A stretch of 5,360 nucleotides of DNA from Chloroflexota bacterium. Its GTDB lineage: Bacteria > Chloroflexota > FW602-bin22 > JAMCYS01. Each line of letters starts with the position of its first letter. The first letter of the stretch is position 1. A program made the position numbers and the translations under genes. The stretch spans positions 1 through 5,360 of the forward strand of contig JAJZQK010000293.1 of the NCBI GenBank assembly GCA_021847625.1, in the 5' to 3' direction. Of the stretch, positions 1 to 5,360 are shown one piece after another. Under the pieces are notes generated by a model. The model did no database searches. It was given only the letters and a program-made list of their open reading frames with translations, and was not told the DNA's origin.

Positions 1-25
1 GACCCCCGCTTTCGCGGGGGTGACG
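1..25 (-). repeat. stem-loop repeat, left copy
   Basis: Bases 2-9 pair perfectly with 14-21 (8 bp) around a 4-base loop, TTTC. The element reads CGTCA...GGGGGTC on the minus strand and matches the element at 5302-5326 at 20 of 25 positions. Four of the five differences are two compensatory pair changes in the stem. No T-tract follows on either strand, so a dispersed palindromic intergenic repeat is more likely than a terminator. Its outer boundary may lie beyond the window edge. Short GC-rich palindromes with a CGTCAttCCCGC-like core are common multicopy elements in many bacterial genomes; copy number cannot be judged here. Confidence 0.7.
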
Positions 26-171
26 TTGGCATCAAACTGTGACTCTGTCTATCCGCCCTCCTGAACCATGCCTGCGGCACAAACGCCGCCCGCTGGTGGC
101 ATTTCCCTGCGACGCCTGCTCGCGCCGTTTTCGGTCTCCCGAGAGCGGCGGGGCAACCACAGTGGGTCACC
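26..171. other. non-coding stretch, nothing recognised
   Basis: I see no recognisable gene, RNA gene or clear promoter here. The short open frames that cross it on both strands have low-complexity Arg/Pro/Ser-rich translations, as expected from chance in GC-rich DNA. Together with the decayed gene fragment to its right it forms the gene-free left edge of the window (1-444). It may be eroded upstream sequence of that fragment, but no conserved residues are visible. Confidence 0.4.
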
Positions 172-337
172 ATCGTCTTCGAGTTCATCGTCCCCGCCTT
201 CATGGGCAACGTCGACGGGCGGCGCTGGCGCGTACGCGTGCCGGATCATCGTCCCCGCCTTCATGGGCAACGTCACCGGCGGCGTGGGCCTGGTGGCGAT
301 CTTCAACCACGGCCAGGTAACCTCCGGCGAACGCTAG
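172..337 (+). pseudogene. decayed C-terminus of a formate/nitrite-type transporter
   Basis: The frame from 248 to the TAG at 335-337 reads IVPAFMGNVTGG followed by VGLVAIFNHGQV. This resembles the last helix of formate/nitrite transporter (FNT) channels, where a P-x-x-x-GN-x-x-GG pattern precedes a V-L-V-A-x-x-N/H run near the C-terminus. A second partial copy, EFIVPAFMGNV, lies just upstream at 181-213 in another frame (offset 61 bases, not a multiple of three). No frame upstream reads as the rest of an FNT protein, which is normally about 250-300 residues. This is therefore a relic, with only the 3' end recognisable. The family call rests on a short motif. An unrelated membrane-protein tail is the alternative, but a coding origin for this stretch is fairly likely. 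Confidence 0.5.
185..274 (+). repeat. 29-bp imperfect tandem duplication (61-bp period)
   Basis: Bases 185-213 are repeated exactly at 246-274. Weaker similarity continues for about 10 more bases (ACGGGCGGCG against ACCGGCGGCG). The 61-base period shifts the reading frame, so the duplication breaks the transporter-like frame described for 172-337. Confidence 0.85.
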
Positions 338-368
338 CGTCCGAGCCCCCGGCCTGTCGCTTCGTCCG

Positions 369-397
369 CTGCAGACGACGCGCGTTTATGCTATGCT
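369..397 (+). promoter_or_regulatory. candidate extended -10 promoter for the lipoprotein operon
   Basis: TATGCT at 392-397 is preceded by TG at 389-390, giving an extended -10 (TGnTATGCT). A poor -35 match, CTGCAG, sits at 369-374 with 17 bases between. Transcription would start near 404 and leave a leader of about 40 bases before the GTG at 445. An overlapping TATGCT at 387-392 is an alternative -10. The call rests on consensus resemblance only. Confidence 0.35.
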
Positions 398-430
398 CTA
401 GCCGCTCGGGAGTATCTCTTTTCCGGAATC

Positions 431-436
431 GGGAGG
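431..436 (+). promoter_or_regulatory. ribosome binding site that fixes the lipoprotein start
   Basis: GGGAGG lies 8 bases upstream of the GTG at 445. It supports that GTG over the ATG at 466 and over the far-upstream ATG at 202 in the same open frame. Confidence 0.65.
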
Positions 437-444
437 TTCGGGCG

Positions 445-1152
445 GTGAAGCGAGTGTTCGGAGCGATGTTGCTGCTAGTACTGGCGGTGGCGACCTTTGG
501 CTGCAACCAGCAGGGCAGTGGAGGGTCCGCCGGCTTGGCCCTGGGGAGCGCCCCCTGGCAGGATGGCGACAAGATCAGTTACAACTGGTTGGACAAGAAC
601 GGCAACCAGGCCGGTACGACGGAGGTTACCTTCGCCAAGGACGGCGAGGCCTGGGCGATGACCTGGGCCGACAAGATTGGCGGCCTAGAGCAGACGGAGA
701 CGGTGCGCATGGACGCGCTGACCCTTAAGCCCTTGAGCAACGCGAAGACGATCAAGCAGCAGGGCAGCGACGTCACGGTCGACGCCACCTATCATAATGG
801 CAAGCTGGACATCAAGGCCGTCGTCAACGGCGAGAACAAGACGGCCAGTGTGGACGTGCCCGCCGACGCCCTCGACAACGGCCAGCTGCTGATGACCCTG
901 CGCGCCCTGCCGTTCGCCGACGGCTACGAGGGCAAGTTCGTGAACGTCGTCTCTCAGAATGCCAGCAAGATATCGACCACGGTCAGGGTCCAGGACCAGG
1001 AGCAGGTCACGGTGCCGGCCGGCACCTTCACGGCCTGGAAGGTGCAGCTGGACTTCGGCCAGGCCAAGCAGACGGCCTGGTACCAGACCGACGGCGCCCA
1101 CAACCTGCTCCAGTACGACAACGGCACGACGAAACTAGTGCTGGTGAAGTAG
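445..1152 (+). CDS. secreted lipoprotein, DUF3108-like
   Basis: The product has 235 residues and no known enzymatic role. The GTG start is chosen because a GGGAGG site sits 8 bases upstream and the frame then opens with a proper lipoprotein signal: MKR, a hydrophobic core at about residues 4-18, and Cys20 in a TFGC lipobox. The mature protein should be lipid-anchored outside the cytoplasmic membrane. After a Gly/Ser-rich linker (21-36), residues 38-235 look all-beta, with alternating hydrophobic strands, LKPLS at 94-98, LPFADGY at 155-161, VPAGTFTAWKV at 190-200 and TAWYQTDG at 210-217. The late V-PAGTF-x-a-x-kV followed by a-WY-x-td pattern is the hallmark I associate with DUF3108 proteins, whose function is unknown. 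The fold may be a half-barrel like LolA/LolB-type carriers, but that is inference. The stop lies 2 bases before the downstream membrane-protease-like gene, so the two are probably co-transcribed and translationally coupled. Confidence 0.8.
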   Translation: MKRVFGAMLLLVLAVATFGCNQQGSGGSAGLALGSAPWQDGDKISYNWLDKNGNQAGTTEVTFAKDGEAWAMTWADKIGGLEQTETVRMDALTLKPLSNAKTIKQQGSDVTVDATYHNGKLDIKAVVNGENKTASVDVPADALDNGQLLMTLRALPFADGYEGKFVNVVSQNASKISTTVRVQDQEQVTVPAGTFTAWKVQLDFGQAKQTAWYQTDGAHNLLQYDNGTTKLVLVK

Positions 1153-1154
1153 CC

Positions 1155-1940
1155 ATGGATCCCTCATCTTTCGTCGGCGTCCCGGATTGGCATTCGGCCG
1201 TCCTCGCGGCGATATTTACTCTGCCCTGGCTCATCTGGCTGGGCCGGGGCTGGCTGCGCTCGCCCCGCCTGTGGGCGGCGGTGGTGCTCGGCGCCGCCGT
1301 GTTCCCCTTCGCCATCGCCTGGGTCCAGGTGCCGCTGCAATCCGCGCTCAACACGCTGTGGGTCAGCACCTTGGATCAGGCGACGATCCAGCGCTATCTT
1401 CTCGCCCTGTCGATACCCAGCCTGCTCGTGGCCAGCGCCGTGCAGGAGGCGGCGAAGGCCGGGGTGGCGATCCTCGCCCTGCGCCTCTTCGGCGGAAAGA
1501 CGAAGTCGCCCCGGGCCGGCCTGGCCCTGGGCGCCGCGGCCGGCGCCGGGCTCGGCGGCTTCGAGGCCTTCTGGGTCTTCAACCGGATGTTCGGCGTGGG
1601 CTGGTCGTGGGCGATGGTCCAGCTCGGCGGCCCGCTGGCCCTGCTCGGCTTCGTGGAGCGGTTCTTCACCGTGCCCTTCCACGTCGGCTCGGGGGCGCTG
1701 TCCGGCTACGGCTACGTGACGGGCCGCTTCTGGCGCTTCTGGCTCCTGGCGGTGCTGCTGCACACCGTGGCCAACTTCGCGGCCGTCCTCTTGCAGGTCG
1801 GCGCACTCGACGCGGTGACCACCGAGGTCTGGCTGGCCGTGGTGGCGGTCCTAACCATCGGCATAGCCATCTGGCTGCGCCGCGCGGCCCCGGGCCCCAT
1901 GCAGGCCCCTGACCAAGGGACGAGCACGGGCCAACCGTAG
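1155..1940 (+). CDS. PrsW/YhfC-type glutamic intramembrane protease homologue
   Basis: The product is a 261-residue polytopic protein of the cytoplasmic membrane with about seven hydrophobic segments (roughly 14-30, 40-57, 83-95, 122-145, 155-167, 195-215 and 223-241) and a polar C-terminal tail. The motifs appear in the order typical of PrsW-like proteases: QEAAK at 97-101 (EExxK in most relatives, so the first Glu is Gln here), GGFEAFW at 134-140 with Glu137, ER at 168-169, PFHVGSG at 174-180 with His176, and HTVAN at 203-207. The ER...H...S/G...AxLLH pattern also resembles YhfC proteins, so the exact subfamily is open. Such proteins cleave substrates inside the membrane; PrsW, for example, acts on an anti-sigma factor. 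No substrate is identifiable here. The ATG lies 2 bases after the lipoprotein stop. The only ribosome-binding-like sequence, GGTGAAG at 1143-1149, lies inside that upstream gene, which suggests translational coupling. The gene ends 88 bases before a strong terminator. Confidence 0.75.
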   Translation: MDPSSFVGVPDWHSAVLAAIFTLPWLIWLGRGWLRSPRLWAAVVLGAAVFPFAIAWVQVPLQSALNTLWVSTLDQATIQRYLLALSIPSLLVASAVQEAAKAGVAILALRLFGGKTKSPRAGLALGAAAGAGLGGFEAFWVFNRMFGVGWSWAMVQLGGPLALLGFVERFFTVPFHVGSGALSGYGYVTGRFWRFWLLAVLLHTVANFAAVLLQVGALDAVTTEVWLAVVAVLTIGIAIWLRRAAPGPMQAPDQGTSTGQP

Positions 1941-2028
1941 GGTCGAGAGCGCCCGACCTCCTCCGCTATCAACCAGGCAGGCGCCTGTGCAAACACCACG
2001 GTGGCCGGCAATGGTCGGCCCCGTCCCC

Positions 2029-2052
2029 AGCCCGCCTCGGGCGGGCTTTGTT
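2029..2052 (+). terminator. Rho-independent terminator of the lipoprotein-protease operon
   Basis: AGCCCGCC (2029-2036) pairs perfectly with GGCGGGCT (2040-2047) around a 3-base loop and is followed at once by the T-rich run TTTGTTA. On the other strand no T-tract follows, so it acts rightward. It closes the operon that ends at 1940. Confidence 0.8.
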
Positions 2053-2074
2053 ACATTAGCCCAGGGTCGAGGCC

Positions 2075-2091
2075 CCGGGCGGCCGGCCCGG
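2075..2091. repeat. GC-only hairpin between convergent genes
   Basis: CCGGGC (2075-2080) pairs with GCCCGG (2086-2091) around GGCCG. There is no T-tract on either side. It may only reflect the high GC content, or it may strengthen the barrier between the convergent transcripts. Confidence 0.3.
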
Positions 2092-2107
2092 CAAGCCTCC
2101 TCTTCGC

Positions 2108-2142
2108 AAAGAAAACGGGGCGGCAGGGGGCAAGCCCCTGCC
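2108..2142 (-). terminator. candidate terminator or dispersed palindrome after the fusion gene
   Basis: Read leftward, GGCAGGGG and CCCCTGCC (2142-2135 and 2129-2122) form an 8-bp stem with a 5-base loop. A T-rich run, GTTTTCTTT (2116-2108), begins 5 bases after the stem. The placement, 49 bases past the stop of the leftward gene at 2191, suits a terminator, although the gap before the T-run makes it imperfect. A GTAGGGCAGGGG-CTTG-CCCC palindrome of this kind is also typical of dispersed intergenic repeats, so it may be both. Confidence 0.45.
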
Positions 2143-2190
2143 CTACAGACCGGATGGCTGCCCAGGCCTAGATGGTGCGTTCGCTCGCCC

Positions 2191-5100
2191 CTACACGTCG
2201 GCTAGCGGCGCCCCCTGGTCGGGGACGCGGCGGCGGTCCTTCTTGGCCGCCGGGACGGCTGGCGGCTCGAGGACCGTAGTCGCGGGCGCCGCGGCCGTGG
2301 CCGGCTGGCGCCTCACGATCCGGCCCAGGTCATCGATGAGCGAGTAGGCTACCGGCACGATGACGAGCGTGAGCAGGGTGGAGACAACCAGGCCGCCGAT
2401 CACGGCCACCCCCATCGGCTGGCGCAGCTCGGCGCCCGCCCCGATGCCGGCCGCCACCGGTATCATGCCGAAGATCATCGCCAAGGTCGTCATCAGGATC
2501 GGCCGCAGGCGGATCGGCCCCGCCTCCAGGATCGCCTCCCGCGTGCTCAGCCCCCTACGCTTCAGCTGGTTGGTGAACTCGACCAGCAGGATCGAGTTCT
2601 TGGTCACCAACCCCATCAGCAGAATGATGCCGATCATCCCCAGCATGTCGAAGCTGAAGCCCCCGACGTAGAGGGCGAGCAAGGCACCCACCGCCGAGAA
2701 CGGCAGTGCGAGCATGATCGTGAAGGGATGGACGAAACTGCCGAACTGCGAGGCGAGGATCATGTACACGAACAGCACCGCCAGGCCCAGGGCGAGGCCG
2801 AGGGAAGAGAACATCTCGTCCTGGTACTTGGCCTCGCCGGAGACCTCGATCGTCACCCCCGCCGGCAGGTCCATCGCCGCCACTGCCGCCCGCGCGTTGG
2901 CCAGCACCTCGCCCTGGTCGCGCCCCAAGTAGCCCGCGCCCACCACGACCCGCCGCTGGCGGTCCTGGCGGTCGATCTGGCTGGGCGCGTTCGACTGCAC
3001 GATGCCCGCCAGCGAGGAGAGCGGCACCTGGGCCCCGAGCGGGGTCACGATCGGCAGGCGCAGGATCGCCGCCGGGCTGCTGCGGTCGGCCTCCGCCAGG
3101 CGGACGACGATATCCGTGTCCTGGCCGTCGGCGCGGTAGGTGCCCGCCTTCTCGCCGTTAACGAGCGCGCGCACCGTCGTGCCGACCTGCGCCTTCGTCA
3201 CGCCCAGGCTGGCGGCCTTGGCCTGATCCACGACGATCGCCCGCTCGGGCCGGCTGGCCTTGATCGAGCGGTCGATGTCGACGGCGCCGGGTATCTGGCT
3301 CAGCCGCGCCACCAGATCCGCCGAGACGCGGTCCAGGGTCGCGTAGTCGTCGCCCAGCACCGCGAACTGGATCGGCCGTCCCTCCAACGCGCCCGCGGCG
3401 ATGCTGTTGCCGAGGACGGCGGTCGTCGACTGCTGGTCGACGGAGAACTTCGTGTCGCCGAGAGCCTGGGCCAGTTCCGGTCGCAGCCGCTCGATCACCA
3501 CTTCCGTGTGCCCGCGCTCGTACAGCTGGATGAAGAGCGTCGCCTTCTCCACGCTGCCGTCGCTCGTGCCCACGCTGGCGAAGACGTGCTCCACGGTCGG
3601 GTCGGCCTGCAGCACGCCCTCGGCGGCCCGGGCGGTGCGGTCGGTCTCCTCCAGGCGCGAGCCCGGCGCGAGCTCGAGGGCCACGCTGAACTCCCCGCGG
3701 TCGGAGTCAGGCAGGAAGGAGAGCCCCATGCCGGGCACGAGGGCCGCGCTGCCGCCGAAGGCGAGCAGGGCGACGATGACGACGACGGCGCGGTGGCGCA
3801 GCGACCAGCTCAGCAGCCCCCGGTAGCCGGAGTTGAAGCCGGCGAAGAAGCGGCCGAAGACCGTCGTCCGCCGGGGCTCGTCGGGCCGGCGCGCGGACTG
3901 CTTGAAGAAGTAGGCCGAGAGCATCGGCGCCAGCGTGAAGGCCTCCACCAGCGAGACGAGCACCGAGATGGCCACCGTGAGGCCGAAGTCGCGCAGGAAC
4001 TTACCGGCCAGGCCTTCGGTGAAGGCGATGGGGAGGAAGACGGCGACGATGGTCGAGGTCACGGCGACGACGGCGAGGGCAATCTCGGCCGTGCCGCGGC
4101 TGGCCGCCTCATGCGGCGTCAGGCCCTCCTCCATATGGCGGAAGATGTTCTCGCGCACGACGACGCCATCGTCGATCAGCATGCCGATGGAGAGGGAGAG
4201 GGCCATCATGGTGATCATGTTGAGCGACATGTCCAGCACATGGAGCGCCGTCGCCGCCAGGATCACCGGCAGGCCGGCGATCGTCACCAGCGTGTTGCGC
4301 AGGTCGCGGAAGAAGACCAGCACCACCACCGCCGCCAGCAGCGCCCCCAGCAGGAGGGTGAACTGCATGTCCTGCACGGCCTCCCGCGTGGTGGCGTTGC
4401 CGGCGAACTGCACCTGCACGAACATCCCGTCGCGCAGCGCGCCCTGATCGTCGGTGGGCGTGAGGCGCACCTGCACCGTGTGCGTGCGCGCGTCCACGGC
4501 GGGGGAGACGGTGCCGATCTTCGCCTGGAAGGAGCGGCCGGGGAAGGCGCTCGCCGTCAGCGAGGCCTGGTCGCCCGCCTTGAGGCCCATAGCCGCGCCC
4601 TCGTCCACGTTGACGACGATTTCCATGTCGTTGGAGATGATGTTCAGGAGCGGGGTCGTCGGCCCGGCCATCGCGCCCTCCGACACCAGGCGCTGGGTGA
4701 CGACGCCGGCGAAGGGGGCGTGCACGGTGGCCTCCGTCAGCTGGACCTGGGCCAGGTCGACGGCGGCCTGGGCCTGGGCCACGGCCGCGCGGGCGGCGGC
4801 GATGTCGTAGTCGGTGGTCGGCTGCTTGGCGAGGGCCAGCTGCTGCTGGGCGACCTCCACCGCCGCCTCCGCCTGCGCCACCTGCTCGGGCCGCGGCCCG
4901 GCCAGCAGGTTGCCCAGTTGCGCCTGCGCCGCCGCCAGCCCCGCCTCCGCCTGCGCCACCTGCGCCACGGCGGCGTCGTGGTCCAGCTCCACGAGGACAT
5001 CGTCGGCCTGGACGGCGCTGCCGACGTCGACGTTCACCTTCAGCACGCGCCCGCCGACCTTGGGGACGAGGGCAACCTGCCGGCGCGCCTGCACGTTGCC

Positions 5101-5307
5101 GGAGTAGGCAAGGCCGTTGGCGATGGTGGTGCGCTCGGCCGCTGCCACCTGCACCGTCGCCGGGCCCGTCGCCGTGGCCGACGCGGGGCGCGTCGGCGTG
5201 GGGGCCGGGGCGGCGGTGTCGCACCCGGCGAGGAGCAAGGCCCCGCCGAGGAAACCGACTAAATAGTCCGGCGTTATGCTTGCTGCACGGCCGGCCGGTT
5301 CCGTCAT
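2191..5307 (-). CDS. chimeric RND efflux protein: truncated adaptor fused to permease lacking TM1/PN1/PN2
   Basis: This is one uninterrupted frame of 1038 codons. Residues 1-29 are a lipoprotein signal (lipobox LAGC, Cys29). A Pro/Thr linker leads into a HlyD/AcrA-type adaptor: first lipoyl half about 66-110, alpha-hairpin about 111-192, second lipoyl half about 193-225 (VHAPFAGVV), and beta-barrel about 226-302. At about 303-311 (GNATTREAV) it passes directly into an AcrB/HAE1-type permease starting at TM2 (313-333). TM4 carries Asp379-Asp380 and TM10 carries Lys903, the proton-relay residues equivalent to AcrB Asp407/Asp408 and Lys940. The periplasmic loop between TM7 and TM8 (about 525-834) is full length, and TM8-TM12 are intact. 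Missing are the adaptor's membrane-proximal end and about 335 permease residues (TM1, PN1, PN2). Adaptor (about 400) plus permease (about 1040) would normally total about 1440 residues. The start is uncertain: ATG5307 lies inside a hairpin repeat and has no well-placed ribosome binding site. The frame stays open to the window edge, but without another ATG, GTG or TTG. An Ala/Pro-rich tail follows residue 1000. Multidrug-type export is the family role; drug transport by this form is doubtful. Confidence 0.85.
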   Translation of the reverse strand: MTEPAGRAASITPDYLVGFLGGALLLAGCDTAAPAPTPTRPASATATGPATVQVAAAERTTIANGLAYSGNVQARRQVALVPKVGGRVLKVNVDVGSAVQADDVLVELDHDAAVAQVAQAEAGLAAAQAQLGNLLAGPRPEQVAQAEAAVEVAQQQLALAKQPTTDYDIAAARAAVAQAQAAVDLAQVQLTEATVHAPFAGVVTQRLVSEGAMAGPTTPLLNIISNDMEIVVNVDEGAAMGLKAGDQASLTASAFPGRSFQAKIGTVSPAVDARTHTVQVRLTPTDDQGALRDGMFVQVQFAGNATTREAVQDMQFTLLLGALLAAVVVLVFFRDLRNTLVTIAGLPVILAATALHVLDMSLNMITMMALSLSIGMLIDDGVVVRENIFRHMEEGLTPHEAASRGTAEIALAVVAVTSTIVAVFLPIAFTEGLAGKFLRDFGLTVAISVLVSLVEAFTLAPMLSAYFFKQSARRPDEPRRTTVFGRFFAGFNSGYRGLLSWSLRHRAVVVIVALLAFGGSAALVPGMGLSFLPDSDRGEFSVALELAPGSRLEETDRTARAAEGVLQADPTVEHVFASVGTSDGSVEKATLFIQLYERGHTEVVIERLRPELAQALGDTKFSVDQQSTTAVLGNSIAAGALEGRPIQFAVLGDDYATLDRVSADLVARLSQIPGAVDIDRSIKASRPERAIVVDQAKAASLGVTKAQVGTTVRALVNGEKAGTYRADGQDTDIVVRLAEADRSSPAAILRLPIVTPLGAQVPLSSLAGIVQSNAPSQIDRQDRQRRVVVGAGYLGRDQGEVLANARAAVAAMDLPAGVTIEVSGEAKYQDEMFSSLGLALGLAVLFVYMILASQFGSFVHPFTIMLALPFSAVGALLALYVGGFSFDMLGMIGIILLMGLVTKNSILLVEFTNQLKRRGLSTREAILEAGPIRLRPILMTTLAMIFGMIPVAAGIGAGAELRQPMGVAVIGGLVVSTLLTLVIVPVAYSLIDDLGRIVRRQPATAAAPATTVLEPPAVPAAKKDRRRVPDQGAPLADV
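4863..4963 (-). repeat. 23-bp exact direct repeat in the adaptor coiled-coil hairpin
   Basis: Bases 4863-4885 recur exactly at 4941-4963 (offset 78 bases, 26 codons, in frame). Both encode QVAQAEA, at residues 142-148 and 116-122, one in each arm of the alpha-hairpin around the NLLAGPRPE turn. The repeat fits internal duplication of coiled-coil heptads, a usual property of adaptor hairpins, and it is a possible site of slippage. Confidence 0.8.
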
Positions 5308-5326
5308 TCCCGCGGAAGCGGGAATC
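5302..5326 (+). repeat. stem-loop repeat, right copy, containing the predicted start codon
   Basis: ATTCCCGC (5306-5313) pairs perfectly with GCGGGAAT (5318-5325) around GGAA. It belongs to the same family as the element at 1-25, in inverted orientation: CGTCA faces inward here and TGACG faces inward at the left edge. The ATG used for the leftward fusion gene (5307-5305) lies in the stem. An overlapping frame from the ATG at 5329 gives MDSRFRGND, a peptide that arises whenever this palindrome is translated, and is not a gene. Confidence 0.75.
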
Positions 5327-5360
5327 CATCCAGTGCGTGGCCGGAGGGCGAACGCCGTTC

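Noticed and set aside
202..444. Extending the lipoprotein gene upstream to the ATG at 202
   Set aside because: The extra residues are low-complexity and cover the relic and promoter region. The GTG at 445 has a well-spaced GGGAGG site and gives a proper signal peptide.
1164..1912. Open frames overlapping the protease gene on both strands
   Set aside because: Their translations are Arg/Ala/Gly/Pro-rich with no domain, whereas the 1155-1940 frame has membrane segments and conserved motifs in order.
1987..2205. 72-codon plus-strand frame in the convergent intergenic region
   Set aside because: It runs through the terminator and the two hairpins, lacks a ribosome binding site and has a compositionally random product.
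2728..5262. 844-codon open frame on the plus strand
   Set aside because: It is antisense to the efflux fusion gene. Its translation is Arg/His/Gly/Val-rich without recognisable domains, as expected opposite a GC-rich gene; the minus-strand frame matches known families throughout.
1..5326. The inverted hairpin copies as terminal repeats of a transposon
   Set aside because: No transposase or integrase is present between them, the enclosed genes are ordinary chromosomal types, and no target-site duplication can be examined. It is kept only as a repeat-family observation.
4109..5329. 406-codon minus-strand frame beginning MDSRFRGND
   Set aside because: The opening peptide is the translated palindromic repeat, and the rest is Arg/Gly-rich out-of-frame translation of the adaptor region.
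1..5360. CRISPR array, tRNA or rRNA
   Set aside because: No regularly spaced repeats with unique spacers and no cloverleaf or conserved rRNA stretch were seen on either strand.

Overview
This is a GC-rich bacterial window with three genes. An operon of two genes reads rightward (445-1940), and one very long gene reads leftward (5307-2191). The two units converge on a 250-base intergenic stretch that carries a clear terminator. The host cannot be fixed from this sequence. The GC-rich coding style, the alanine/glutamine-rich adaptor hairpin and the DUF3108-type lipoprotein would suit a Chloroflexota (Dehalococcoidia-like) bacterium, but that is a weak inference.

Left edge (1-444): there is no intact gene here. 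Bases 1-25 form a perfect stem-loop repeat. Bases 172-337 look like a decayed 3' end of a formate/nitrite-type channel gene, with a 29-base exact duplication that throws it out of frame. Bases 369-444 carry a plausible extended -10 promoter and a good ribosome binding site for the next gene.

Rightward operon (445-1940): the first gene encodes a 235-residue secreted lipoprotein that resembles the DUF3108 family. Two bases after its stop begins a 261-residue polytopic membrane protein with the glutamate and histidine motifs of PrsW/YhfC-type intramembrane proteases. A textbook hairpin terminator follows at 2029-2052.

Leftward gene (5307-2191): this is one uninterrupted 1038-codon frame, and it is the most unusual item in the window. 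Residues 1 to about 305 are a lipoprotein periplasmic adaptor (HlyD/AcrA type) without its C-terminal part. Residues from about 308 onward are an AcrB/HAE1-type RND efflux permease that begins at transmembrane helix 2. It lacks TM1 and the PN1/PN2 porter region. The simplest reading is an in-frame deletion that joined an adaptor gene to the permease gene downstream of it, in the genome or during assembly. The fusion is nevertheless topologically self-consistent, because both sides of the junction lie in the periplasm. No TolC-like outer-membrane partner or regulator is visible.

Right edge (5302-5326): a second copy of the stem-loop family seen at 1-25 lies in inverted orientation and contains the predicted ATG of the fusion gene. 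The two copies differ at five of 25 positions, and four of those are two compensatory base-pair changes in the stem.
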